Positions 1 to 7,372 of a stretch of 64,000 nucleotides of DNA are shown one piece after another. Under the pieces are notes generated by a model. The model was not told the DNA's origin. It saw only the letters and a list, made by a program, of their open reading frames with translations, and did not search any database. Each line of letters starts with the position of its first letter. Position 1 is the stretch's first letter. Position numbers and translations under genes: made by a program. Origin of the DNA: Acidobacteriota bacterium (lineage in GTDB: Bacteria; Acidobacteriota; Terriglobia; Bryobacterales; Bryobacteraceae); contig JAFKEE010000024.1 of the NCBI GenBank assembly GCA_017307505.1, forward strand, positions 1 to 64,000, read 5' to 3'.

Positions 1-280
1 GGCCCCGTCTTCCGCTACGCCCAAAGCGCGCCGCCTAAAGGCGACGCTGGGCTCCGCTCCAGCCGCCCCCCCCGAAAGCGGGTTCTGAGAGGAATTGGGG
101 TGGGGAATTCTCGACCGGTACTTTGGGGAATTTTCAATCGGAGTTGACACACCCACCAACCTGACATTCCAGGCCTCAAGCCCGAACCCCAACGCATCCG
201 CCGCAGCCAAACTCCAACCCGTCCCTACGTCCAAATACCCCACCAACCCCCAACCTCGTCCACCGATCCCCCCAAACGCG
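1..280. other. Non-coding left edge, no convincing gene
   Basis: This stretch is C-rich on the plus strand and its open frames give low-complexity Pro/Arg/Ser-rich peptides with no recognisable family, so I call no gene. It contains a small CGCC-TAAA-GGCG hairpin at 32-43. The 14-base string AAAGCGCGCCGCCT near 23-36 recurs near 7196, which may mark a dispersed repeat but could be chance in GC-rich DNA. Confidence 0.5.
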
Positions 281-306
281 AAAAGGGCGCGGCTTCAGCC
301 GCGCCC
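281..306 (-). terminator. Intrinsic terminator of the ferredoxin gene
   Basis: A perfect 9-bp inverted repeat, GGGCGCGGC (285-293) and GCCGCGCCC (298-306) around a 4-base loop, is followed on the minus strand by TTTT (281-284). It lies about 30 bases past the ferredoxin stop codon, the right place and orientation for a rho-independent terminator of that minus-strand gene. Confidence 0.8.
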
Positions 307-336
307 CTCGAATCTCATCCAAACTAGCGGATCGTG

Positions 337-597
337 TTACTGCCCGTAGTAAGCAGCGTTCTTAGCCGTATACTCCGCCCACTTCTCCGGCAGATCATCC
401 AGGGCGAAGATCGCGGACACAGGGCAGACAGGTACGCACGCGCCGCAGTCGATGCACTCAACCGGGTCGATGTAGAGCAGTTCGCTGGTCTCAAACGCCG
501 GCTCGTCTTTCTTCGGGTGGATACAGTCGACCGGACACGCATCCACACAGGCAGTATCTTTCGTTCCGACGCAAGGTTCCGCGATTACGTACGCCAT
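337..597 (-). CDS. 7Fe-type ferredoxin (FdxA-like)
   Basis: An 86-residue soluble electron-transfer protein with two iron-sulfur sites. The first half has C9, C17, C21 and C25 (ACVDACPVDC) and the second has C48-x2-C51-x2-C54-x3-C58-P. The 8-residue gap between the first two cysteines, with no cysteine where Azotobacter FdI has C11, fits a [3Fe-4S] cluster on C9, C17 and C58 and a [4Fe-4S] cluster on C21, C48, C51 and C54. Length is typical of the family. A purine-rich GAGAGGGA sits upstream of the ATG. It is a single gene ended by the hairpin at 281-306. The redox partner cannot be told from the context. Confidence 0.93.
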   Translation of the reverse strand: MAYVIAEPCVGTKDTACVDACPVDCIHPKKDEPAFETSELLYIDPVECIDCGACVPVCPVSAIFALDDLPEKWAEYTAKNAAYYGQ

Positions 598-696
598 GAA
601 GGTCCCTCTCTGAAAATTCTCCAGCTATGTGCCGTTGAGCAAAATATAGCACACCCCCCGAAGTCCCACAATTTCGGTGTTTTGGGGGTCTTTCGC

Positions 697-1230
697 TTAT
701 TGAATCAACACTCTGACCCGCCCCAGCGCCTCTTCCGCCAGCGTATATCCAGGCTCGATATCCAACGCATTCTGGAAGCACTCGCGCGCCCGCGAGAACA
801 GTTCCAGCTGCACATACGCACGCCCGAGGTTGTACCAGGGATAGTGATAAGTCTGGTACCGCTTGCACGTCGTGGCGCGCTCCAGCCACTCGATCGCCTC
901 CTGCGGCCGCCCCAGCTCAATCAGATACGCCCCCGTATCGTTATACGGATTGCCGAACTCAGGATCCACCTCAATCGCCTTCCGGCACTCTGCAATCGCA
1001 TCGTGCAGCCGCCCCTGTTCGTGGTAAGTCCAGCCCAGGAAACAGTGCGCTTCGGCCGTAGGATGCACCGCGATCGACTTGCGATACAGTTCGGCGGCCA
1101 GTTCGTATTCGGATTGCTGTTGGAGTTGGCAGGCGCGCTGGAAGAGCTCAAAGGCGAGGTCCCGCAGCTCCGCACTTGGCTTGATTTCGCTGTCCAGGTT
1201 GTCTTCGGGGCGCGGCATCGAGGCTTCCAA
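697..1230 (-). CDS. TPR-repeat protein
   Basis: A 177-residue cytoplasmic-looking protein with no signal peptide, built of about four tetratricopeptide repeats from residue 23 on. Recognisable repeat cores are AFELFQRACQLQQQSEYELAA, AEAHCFLGWTYHEQGRLHDA, GNPYNDTGAYLIELGRPQEA and PWYNLGRAYVQLELFSRA. Such proteins are protein-interaction scaffolds with no catalytic site visible here. It is divergent from galU with about 50 bases between the starts, and sits upstream of the ferredoxin in the same direction with a gap of about 100 bases. The function cannot be assigned beyond a binding role. Confidence 0.85.
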   Translation of the reverse strand: MEASMPRPEDNLDSEIKPSAELRDLAFELFQRACQLQQQSEYELAAELYRKSIAVHPTAEAHCFLGWTYHEQGRLHDAIAECRKAIEVDPEFGNPYNDTGAYLIELGRPQEAIEWLERATTCKRYQTYHYPWYNLGRAYVQLELFSRARECFQNALDIEPGYTLAEEALGRVRVLIQ

Positions 1231-1279
1231 AGAACCTTACAAGCATCGCCGCCTCTTTAACTTACGCGGGCGGCTTACA

Positions 1280-2173
1280 ATGGACTTCATGATACCGAAA
1301 GTGCGCAAAGCCGTCTACCCGGCCGCAGGCCTGGGGACCCGCTTCCTGCCAGCCACTAAGGCGATGCCGAAGGAGATGTTGCCCCTGGTGGACAAGCCCC
1401 TCATCCAGTACGGCATCGAAGAGGCGATCCACTCAGGCATCCACAATATTGTGATCGTCACCGGTCGCGGGAAAACCGCGATTGAAGATCATTTCGACGT
1501 CAGTTTCGAGCTGGAGCATCTCCTCGAAACCCGCAAAAAAACCGACGTCCTCGCCGCCATCCGCGGCATCTCCGACATGATCGATGTCGCCTACGTCCGC
1601 CAGAAAGAGGCCCTCGGCCTCGGGCATGCCGTTCTGCGCGCCAAGGATCTCGTGGGCCCTGAACCCTTTGCCGTCGTCCTCTCCGACGACGTCATCGACG
1701 CGCCCACGCCCTGCCTCCAGCAGCTTCTCAACGTCTACGGCTTCTTCGGCTGTTCCGTCCTGGCTCTGATGGAAGTCCCCACCGAGCACATCTCGGCCTA
1801 CGGCGTCGTCGACGCCGAACCCATTACCCACAATGGAGAAAGCGGACGCCTGTTCCGCATTCACAACCTCGTGGAAAAGCCCAAGGCCGAGGACGCCCCT
1901 TCCAATCTCGCCATCATCGGGCGCTACATCCTCACGCCCGAGATCTTCACCTCCATCGAATCCATCGAACCCGGCCGCGGCGGAGAAATCCAACTCACCG
2001 ACGCCTTGAAGCATCTGCTCGCCAGCCGGCCCGTCTACGGCTATAAGTTCGAAGGCACGCGCTTTGATGCCGGCGACAAGCTGGGCTTCCTCAAGGCAAC
2101 CGTGGAGTTTGCGCTCCAGCGCGAAGACCTCGGCGGTCCGTTCCGCGAGTATCTCAAGTCCATAACGCTGTAA
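1280..2173 (+). CDS. galU: UTP--glucose-1-phosphate uridylyltransferase
   Basis: Makes UDP-glucose from UTP and glucose-1-phosphate, a precursor for surface glycans. The start of the protein carries the nucleotidyltransferase signature GLGTRFLPATK (17-27) followed by MPKEMLP, and the later LSDDVI, LVEKPK and GEIQLTDAL segments are characteristic of GalU. The 297-residue length is normal. The open frame runs upstream to 1079, but that part overlaps the divergent TPR gene and encodes no conserved sequence, so I start at the ATG at 1280; the ATG at 1289 (MIPKVRK) is equally possible. It supplies the two polysaccharide loci later in the window but is not in an operon with them. Confidence 0.95.
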   Translation: MDFMIPKVRKAVYPAAGLGTRFLPATKAMPKEMLPLVDKPLIQYGIEEAIHSGIHNIVIVTGRGKTAIEDHFDVSFELEHLLETRKKTDVLAAIRGISDMIDVAYVRQKEALGLGHAVLRAKDLVGPEPFAVVLSDDVIDAPTPCLQQLLNVYGFFGCSVLALMEVPTEHISAYGVVDAEPITHNGESGRLFRIHNLVEKPKAEDAPSNLAIIGRYILTPEIFTSIESIEPGRGGEIQLTDALKHLLASRPVYGYKFEGTRFDAGDKLGFLKATVEFALQREDLGGPFREYLKSITL

Positions 2174-2185
2174 GCCCGCACGGAG

Positions 2186-2206
2186 AGGGGCGCGGCAGTG
2201 CGCCCT
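2186..2206. terminator. Possible hairpin between convergent galU and cupin genes
   Basis: GGGCGC (2188-2193) and GCGCCC (2200-2205) form a short stem just after the galU stop and just before the convergent cupin stop at 2210. No T-run follows on either strand, so termination here is only suggested by position. Confidence 0.3.
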
Positions 2207-2209
2207 GCC

Positions 2210-2566
2210 TCAGAGGTGCGCCGTGGGCGCGGTCATCGGCCCGCCCGCATTGCCGGTATTGACAGTGGTCACCGGCTCGAACAACAGCACGTGAACCTCC
2301 TCGTCGGCCACGGGACGGTGTTCCACCCCCCGTGGCACGATGAGGAATTCACCTTCCGACAGCCAGCACGAGCGGTCGCGGAACTCCATCCGGAACCGGC
2401 CCTGCACCACCAGGAACATCTCGTCCTCGTGTTCGTGCTGGTGCCACACAAACTCGCCCTGGAACTTCACCAGCCGGACCGCCTGCCCGTTCAGTTCGCC
2501 CACAGTCTTCGGATTCCAATGCTCCTGGAACTGCGCGAATTTGTCGCGGAGGTTTACCGGCTGCAT
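2210..2566 (-). CDS. Small cupin-domain protein
   Basis: A 118-residue single-domain cupin. Motif 1 is visible as H42-x-H44-x4-E49 followed by G56, and motif 2 as GEFLIVPRGVEH (72-83) with H83, so H42, H44, E49 and H83 are the likely metal ligands. Proteins of this size and type bind a metal and often a small sugar or acid, but the substrate cannot be read from sequence. It is convergent with galU and follows the DinB-like gene on the same strand with about 10 bases between them, so the two may be co-transcribed. Confidence 0.85.
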   Translation of the reverse strand: MQPVNLRDKFAQFQEHWNPKTVGELNGQAVRLVKFQGEFVWHQHEHEDEMFLVVQGRFRMEFRDRSCWLSEGEFLIVPRGVEHRPVADEEVHVLLFEPVTTVNTGNAGGPMTAPTAHL

Positions 2567-2576
2567 GCGATTTATT

Positions 2577-3107
2577 CTACATATCCATGTACGGCATCGG
2601 CGAAACCTTGCCCAGCAGACGCGCGTAAACCGTCAGCGCGCCGCGGTGGTGTGCCGTATGGTCCGTCAGGGCGTTGAAGATGGCGATCCGCGGCAGCTCG
2701 CCCATGATGGGCCCCGGAGGCAGGCCGGCCATCCACTCCGCTTCCGTCCTGGCTTCGATGGTCTCCTGCAGGGTGGCGCAGGACTTCTCCATCCAGGTCC
2801 GCGCGGCAGCCAGCGACGTCACACCGCGCACTTCCTTGTCCATCTTCTCGAAGTCGAGGCTGAATCCCTCGGCGGCGAAAGCGCCCTTCACAAACCATTC
2901 CACCGTCTGAGCCACGTGGGCCACCACCTGGGCTGTCGTGAACATCCCGGCCTGCGGCGCAAAACCGGAATCGGCTTCGTCCAGCACGCGGGTCGAACGG
3001 TCGAAGTACTCCTTCATCGCGGCCATCTGGCCGGCAAGCATCTCTTTCATGATGATGCGGGTCTCCTTACGGAGATCCATCATGACGGAAACAACCTGGG
3101 GGCTCAA
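2577..3107 (-). CDS. DinB-superfamily protein
   Basis: A 176-residue four-helix-bundle protein of the DinB/YfiT type. The expected metal-binding triad is visible as H64 (VVAHVAQT), H150 and H154 (LTDHTAHHRG). Members bind a divalent metal, and some act as thiol-dependent transferases; no specific reaction can be named here. Internal methionines at residues 10, 20 and 31 are alternative starts, and M20 (MKEMLAGQ) is attractive because the conserved fold begins there. It lies between the small HTH gene (22-base gap) and the cupin gene (10-base gap), all on the minus strand, a likely three-gene operon. Confidence 0.85.
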   Translation of the reverse strand: MSPQVVSVMMDLRKETRIIMKEMLAGQMAAMKEYFDRSTRVLDEADSGFAPQAGMFTTAQVVAHVAQTVEWFVKGAFAAEGFSLDFEKMDKEVRGVTSLAAARTWMEKSCATLQETIEARTEAEWMAGLPPGPIMGELPRIAIFNALTDHTAHHRGALTVYARLLGKVSPMPYMDM

Positions 3108-3129
3108 GGGGCTGCAGCAGGCCGCAAGT

Positions 3130-3396
3130 TCAGCGGACGTCGACGGCCGGCTGCTCCGCCTGGGTCGCCGATAACAAGCGCAACAGAAGGAGATCGGAAG
3201 GTTGAAACGTAGTCATGGGCAGATTCGCCAGCTCGTCCTCACTCTGCAGGATGTGCTGGCGGACCAATGCGCGCAAACTGTCAATAGTAAGCCCAAGCGC
3301 CTGAGCAGCCTCAGTCTCGCTGTAGTAACCCTTGCCGGGCCGGGGGATTGTCATAAATTCGGAATCCGCCTCTGATGGCATTGTATGAGGCCGCAC
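3130..3396 (-). CDS. Small helix-turn-helix (MerR/excisionase-like) protein
   Basis: A protein of up to 88 residues with the segment YYSETEAAQALGLTIDSLR (25-43) and ALVRQHIL, the pattern of a MerR/excisionase-type winged helix that reads a short DNA site. The annotated start is GTG at 3396; ATG codons at residue 6 (3381) and residue 15 (3354) are alternatives, the last giving MTIPRPGKGYYS. A hydrophobic tail (DLLLLRLLSATQ) follows. It heads the possible operon with the DinB-like and cupin genes. Target genes are unknown. Confidence 0.65.
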   Translation of the reverse strand: MRPHTMPSEADSEFMTIPRPGKGYYSETEAAQALGLTIDSLRALVRQHILQSEDELANLPMTTFQPSDLLLLRLLSATQAEQPAVDVR

Positions 3397-3788
3397 GGCA
3401 ACGCCTGAATCGGGGAATCGGCTGAGTTCGATCCCCAGTTCATCACGGGGAACCGGACCATGACGGACTGTGTACTAAGTAGTCCAGGGCCTCTCCCTCG
3501 TCCTGGACTACGCGCTTTTCGGGAACACTCAGTGGTAAGTTAGTTCGCAGGCCGAACTGCATCCTTCGGGGCAGCCGGCCCCACCCGTCAGCCGCCGGCC
3601 TTAGCCCGGCGCCGCCGGAATCCTCAGTTCTTTGCCGGATTCAAGCTATTCATTTATTTGGACTTAGTAGTTTCACTGAAGAAATGCTAGGGTAAAACAC
3701 CCATGGCGCTAAGGTTTTACAGCACTTTCGACGATGTCTTCTACAAAGGGGAAAGGTGCGCCCGCACGCGCCGCCCCACGCCAGGATC
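3397..3788. other. Divergent intergenic region with an orphan hairpin
   Basis: No gene is convincing here. A perfect 10-bp inverted repeat, GTAGTCCAGG (3479-3488) and CCTGGACTAC (3502-3511), has a 13-base loop and is followed by CGCGCTTTTC on the plus strand. The right part (3640-3720) is relatively AT-rich, as expected for the promoter and leader of the amidase gene, but I cannot place convincing -35 and -10 boxes. Confidence 0.5.
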
Positions 3789-4973
3789 ATGAGCGCGATG
3801 CGAAAAGTGCCTAACGTCCTTCTGCGAACCGCCGCGGGTTGGCAGGCCAATCGCATCGCCGATCCCGTCGAGCGACTGCGCTTCCTACGCCACACCATCG
3901 GCGATCGCTGCGTCTGGGACCCTCGCTCGGAAGCCGGACGTGCCTTCTTTCGCCGTCGCCGCAACCACATGATCATCGCCCTCGCCGCCCTGCTCCTGCT
4001 GCCCGCCGGCACCATGACCAGTGCCAGCCGCCTCTGGAAACGAGGGCCCATCGTCTCCGTCCAGGCCAGCGATTCCGGCCCCGAGACCTTCCCCAACGTC
4101 TGGCGCGTCGAAGCGAACCCCGGCTTCGAAACTTACTCCAACGGCCTGCGTATCGAACGCCGCTACGAAATCGCCAACGAGCCCCGCACTTACCCGGTCT
4201 TCCGCCGCGGCGACGAGGACGCGGGCCCCGTCGAAGAGCGCACCGCGCCCGCCGGGATCGTCTTCCATACCACCGAAAGCAATCAGCTTGAATTCGCGGA
4301 AGACAAAACGAAAGCCATCCGCCGCGTCGGCGCCCAGCTTCTCGAGTTCCTCCAACGCGAACACGCCTACCACTACATGGTCGACCGCTTCGGCAGCGTC
4401 TGGCGCGTCGTTCGCGAATCCGATTCCGCCAACCACGCCGGCTACTCCATCTGGGCCGACAATCAGTTCACCTACGTCAACATCAATCGCGCGTTCCTCG
4501 GAATCTCCGTCGAAACCATCACCCAGCCGGGCGAGGCCAAGGCACAGGCCACACCCGCTCAGATTCATGCCCTGCGCGTGCTGACCGAAATGCTGCGCGC
4601 GAAATACAAAATCAGTACGGCCGACTGCGCCACCCACGCGCAGGTGTCCGTGAACCCCGACAATATGCAGGTGGGCTACCACTACGACTGGGCATCCAAC
4701 TTCCCCTATGTGGCCGTGGGACTGCCCGATAATTACGCCGTGCCCTCGCCGGGCCTTTGGCTGTTCGGCTTTACTTACGACCCGGCATTGGTACAGGTGA
4801 CTGGTCAGGCCTTTTGGCGAGGCCTGCTACTTGGTGAGGATCAATTGCGGCAGAACGCCACGGCCCATGGCCTCGACGTTCCCGCCTATCGCAAGGCACT
4901 GGAGAAGCGCTACAGGCAGGTGCTCTCCCGGATGAAAACTAAAACAGAACTGTCCAAGGAGAATAAAGGATGA
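3789..4973 (+). CDS. Membrane-anchored N-acetylmuramoyl-L-alanine amidase-fold protein
   Basis: Predicted to cut peptidoglycan between muramic acid and the stem peptide, or to bind muropeptides. A cytoplasmic basic stretch (FFRRRRNH) precedes one membrane segment (about 61-77, MIIALAALLLLPAG), leaving the rest outside the membrane. The amidase_2/PGRP fold covers about 150-305: IVFHTTES gives ligand H160, NHAGYS gives H216, and CATHAQVSVNP gives C280/H283, with DRFGSVWRVV between them. I chose ATG 3789, with AGGA just upstream; 3756 and 3798 are alternatives. The stop overlaps the start of the actin-like gene (ATGA), so the two are translationally coupled. Confidence 0.8.
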   Translation: MSAMRKVPNVLLRTAAGWQANRIADPVERLRFLRHTIGDRCVWDPRSEAGRAFFRRRRNHMIIALAALLLLPAGTMTSASRLWKRGPIVSVQASDSGPETFPNVWRVEANPGFETYSNGLRIERRYEIANEPRTYPVFRRGDEDAGPVEERTAPAGIVFHTTESNQLEFAEDKTKAIRRVGAQLLEFLQREHAYHYMVDRFGSVWRVVRESDSANHAGYSIWADNQFTYVNINRAFLGISVETITQPGEAKAQATPAQIHALRVLTEMLRAKYKISTADCATHAQVSVNPDNMQVGYHYDWASNFPYVAVGLPDNYAVPSPGLWLFGFTYDPALVQVTGQAFWRGLLLGEDQLRQNATAHGLDVPAYRKALEKRYRQVLSRMKTKTELSKENKG

Positions 4974-5974
4974 AAACCGAGCAACAACAGCCGGCCATGA
5001 TCGGACTCGACATTGGTACGAGCCGCGTTGTCGCAATCAAGCAGATCAAAGAGCAGGAAACGGTCGAAGCGCAGTTGAACGCCTTCGTCACGATCCCCTA
5101 TTCCAAGCTCACCGAAAATAGCTTGAAACGGGAAAACGTTCCGCACTCCGTCGGTGATGGTCAGTTGGTCGTCTTCGGCAATGAGAGCGCCCGCCTGGCA
5201 GATCTGCTGGGCCGCGAAATCCGCCGCCCCATGACGCGCGGCATCCTCAATTCCAACGAGCCGGAGAGCCTCCATCAGATGGAGGAGATCGTCAACTCCG
5301 TTCTCGGCGATCGCCCCGAAAGCGGCGCCAAAGTCTGCTTCAGCGTTCCGGCTCCGCCCCTCGGCCAGGAGAGCAACCTCACTTACCACGAGGCCACCAT
5401 CAAGCAGATCCTCACCCAGCTCGGCTTCCTCGATGTCCGCAGCGTCAACGAGGGTCTCGCTGTCATCTACAGCGAACTCGAAGACTCCAACTACACCGGC
5501 ATCGGCATCAGCTGCGGCGGCGGCCTCTGCAACGTCGCTCTCTCCTACATGTCCGTTCCTGTGCTGAGCTTCAGCGTACCCAAGGGCGGCGACTTCATCG
5601 ACTCCAGCGCCGCCGGCGTCACCGGCGAGCTCGTCAACCGCGTCCGCATCGTCAAGGAAGAGGCGTTCCACTTCAACGGACACTTCTCCGACAAGGTGCA
5701 GCAGGCCCTCACGGTCTACTACGACGACATGATCCAGGCTGTGGTGCAGGGCTTGAAGGAATCCTTCCAGGCCTCGCGCAACGTGCCCAAGTTCGGCCGG
5801 CCCGTGCCGCTGGTCCTCAGCGGCGGCGGCGTTCTGCCCGAAGGCTTCCGCGACCGGTTCGCCAAGGCCATCGGAGCCACCAGCCTCCCCGTAGCCATCT
5901 CGGAGATCCGCATGGCCAAGTCGCCCCTGGAAACCACCGCCCGAGGCGCCCTGATCGCCGCCCTCAGCGAATAA
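4970..5974 (+). CDS. Actin-like (MreB/FtsA/ASKHA-fold) ATPase
   Basis: A 334-residue soluble protein of the actin-like superfamily. Phosphate-1 is GLDIGTSR (12-19), the connect-1 helix region is NEGLAVIYSE (160-169), phosphate-2 is GISCGGGLCNVA (179-190), and the adenosine motif is LVLSGGGVLPEGF (281-293). Phosphate-2 lacks the usual acidic residue (SCGGG in place of DxGGG), so ATP turnover may be altered. It is neither a typical MreB nor FtsA by the parts I can see. AAGGAGAATAAAGG precedes the ATG. Its start overlaps the stop of the amidase gene, suggesting it positions or regulates that enzyme. Confidence 0.8.
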   Translation: MKTEQQQPAMIGLDIGTSRVVAIKQIKEQETVEAQLNAFVTIPYSKLTENSLKRENVPHSVGDGQLVVFGNESARLADLLGREIRRPMTRGILNSNEPESLHQMEEIVNSVLGDRPESGAKVCFSVPAPPLGQESNLTYHEATIKQILTQLGFLDVRSVNEGLAVIYSELEDSNYTGIGISCGGGLCNVALSYMSVPVLSFSVPKGGDFIDSSAAGVTGELVNRVRIVKEEAFHFNGHFSDKVQQALTVYYDDMIQAVVQGLKESFQASRNVPKFGRPVPLVLSGGGVLPEGFRDRFAKAIGATSLPVAISEIRMAKSPLETTARGALIAALSE

Positions 5975-5981
5975 CCACGGA

Positions 5982-6094
5982 GGGGACGTTCGTCCCCTGT
6001 CCCAAACCCGGCGGGGACGTTCGTCCCCTGTCCCGCAACGCAGGCTGTCGAAGTTCTAACGGCAGCCGCAGGTGGACAGGGCGCGAACGTCCCC
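5982..6094. repeat. REP-like palindromic repeat cluster
   Basis: The 22-base unit GGGGACGTTCGTCCCC-TGTCCC occurs at 5982-6003 and identically at 6013-6034, 31 bases apart. Each copy holds the palindrome GGGGACG-TT-CGTCCCC. A third, degenerate, inverted copy lies at 6074-6094 (GGACAGGGCGCGAACGTCCCC, one spot altered). The cluster fills the gap between two convergent genes, the usual position of bacterial interspersed palindromes, and could also serve as a terminator. Confidence 0.8.
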
Positions 6095-6107
6095 CCCACC
6101 CCGTCTC

Positions 6108-7109
6108 TCACTCCGCCAGCGTCGCCACGATCCGCTTCGGATCGAAGCGCAGCAACTGCCCGCCCTTCACGTCCGCCAGCCAGATCGACCCCAGGCCGAA
6201 CCTCATCAATCCGCCGCCCTCGCCCGTAAACTGCTGGACAACCTTATCGGTCTCCGGATTGATCCGCATTACAGGAAAGCCGGGCACGCTGGCCCAGACC
6301 GATCCCTCGCCAAACTCCAAACTACCTTCCGCGTTAGGCACGCCCGTTTCGACTGTCGCCGAGACCTTGTTCGTCTTCGGATCAATCCGCGAAATCTTCC
6401 CTTCGTTCTTGCACAGTACCCAGATCGAGCCCGCCCCGGAAGCCAGCGCCACCGGCCCGGCCGCTGTCTCAATCCGGTTCGTGATCACTTCCGTCTTCGG
6501 ATCCAGCCTCAGCACTTTCCCCTGCTGCGGGCACGCAATCCAGACAGCGCTCTCCGCGGAAAGCACAGCCGAGCAGCCCGCCGGCAGCCGCACTTCCGAC
6601 ACCACCTGGTTACCCTCCGGATCGATCCGCATCAGGTTTGTCCGTGCATCCGCCAGCACCCAGAGGCTGTCCTCATTAGCCGCAACAACCGCGCCTTCGC
6701 CCGCCAATCCCGTCTGCACCGTCGCGCTCACCTTGCCCGCTCGCGCATCCACCCGCTGCAGACCCTTCTTGCCGCAGCCCGGCACCCACAGGCTCCGGAA
6801 CGCCGAAATCATCTGCCCGCAAGGCTGGTCCAGGCCGCTGATCGCCTCACCCGGCTTGTTGGTCTTGGCGTCGATACGCTGCAATGCGCCCGTGCCCTTC
6901 TGCGGTGCGAAGGCCATCATCGTCATCACTGGAGCGCCCGACAGGCCGGCCACCGCGATCTGCGCTTCGCTCTTCAGATTCGCGAAGGGGATCTGCACGC
7001 CCGGCGTCTTCACGCCCGCCTTCGGCGGAGCCGCGGGTTTCTCCTTTGTGGCAGCGCCGGCCGCGGGCCACATCAGCAGAACAATGGAAAGGGATACGGA
7101 CAGGTGCAT
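6108..7109 (-). CDS. Exported Vgb/YVTN-like beta-propeller protein
   Basis: A 333-residue protein with a signal peptide (about 1-20, LSVSLSIVLLMWPAAGA) and repeated blades of the type SLWVLADARTNLMRIDPEGN, AVWIACPQQGKVLRLDPKT and SIWVLCKNEGKISRIDPKT. This is the virginiamycin-B-lyase/NHL-type six- or seven-blade propeller. Catalysis cannot be claimed; most such proteins in this lineage are of unknown ligand. The frame extends upstream to 7358, but that part is basic and unconserved and runs into the divergent promoter, so I start at ATG 7109 where the signal peptide begins. It is divergent from the DUF1549 gene. Confidence 0.8.
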   Translation of the reverse strand: MHLSVSLSIVLLMWPAAGAATKEKPAAPPKAGVKTPGVQIPFANLKSEAQIAVAGLSGAPVMTMMAFAPQKGTGALQRIDAKTNKPGEAISGLDQPCGQMISAFRSLWVPGCGKKGLQRVDARAGKVSATVQTGLAGEGAVVAANEDSLWVLADARTNLMRIDPEGNQVVSEVRLPAGCSAVLSAESAVWIACPQQGKVLRLDPKTEVITNRIETAAGPVALASGAGSIWVLCKNEGKISRIDPKTNKVSATVETGVPNAEGSLEFGEGSVWASVPGFPVMRINPETDKVVQQFTGEGGGLMRFGLGSIWLADVKGGQLLRFDPKRIVATLAE

Positions 7110-7229
7110 CGCGCTATAGCTCTCTCGTGGGATTGGATTTAGAGCGGCGGGGCGGGCGGCTGGCATGGCCGTGTGGATCCCCAGTATAACCCGGAAAGCG
7201 CGCCGCCTTGAGGGAGGCCTCAATATTCG

Positions 7230-7259
7230 TTGACAAACCAATACTGGAACAGATACAAC
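7230..7259 (+). promoter_or_regulatory. Candidate sigma-70 promoter for the DUF1549-DUF1501 operon
   Basis: A perfect TTGACA (7230-7235) is followed after 18 bases by TACAAC (7254-7259, four of six matches to TATAAT). It lies about 110 bases upstream of the DUF1549 start in the divergent intergenic region. Confidence 0.4.
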
Positions 7260-7372
7260 TGATCTCAAGCCGTATACATCTTTCGGTCTCTTAGCTGACC
7301 CGCTCCCAGTCGAACAACGCTTAGCCCCGTCGGCGGCCATACTGCCCGCTCTTTTCACTCGGAATTATTCCT

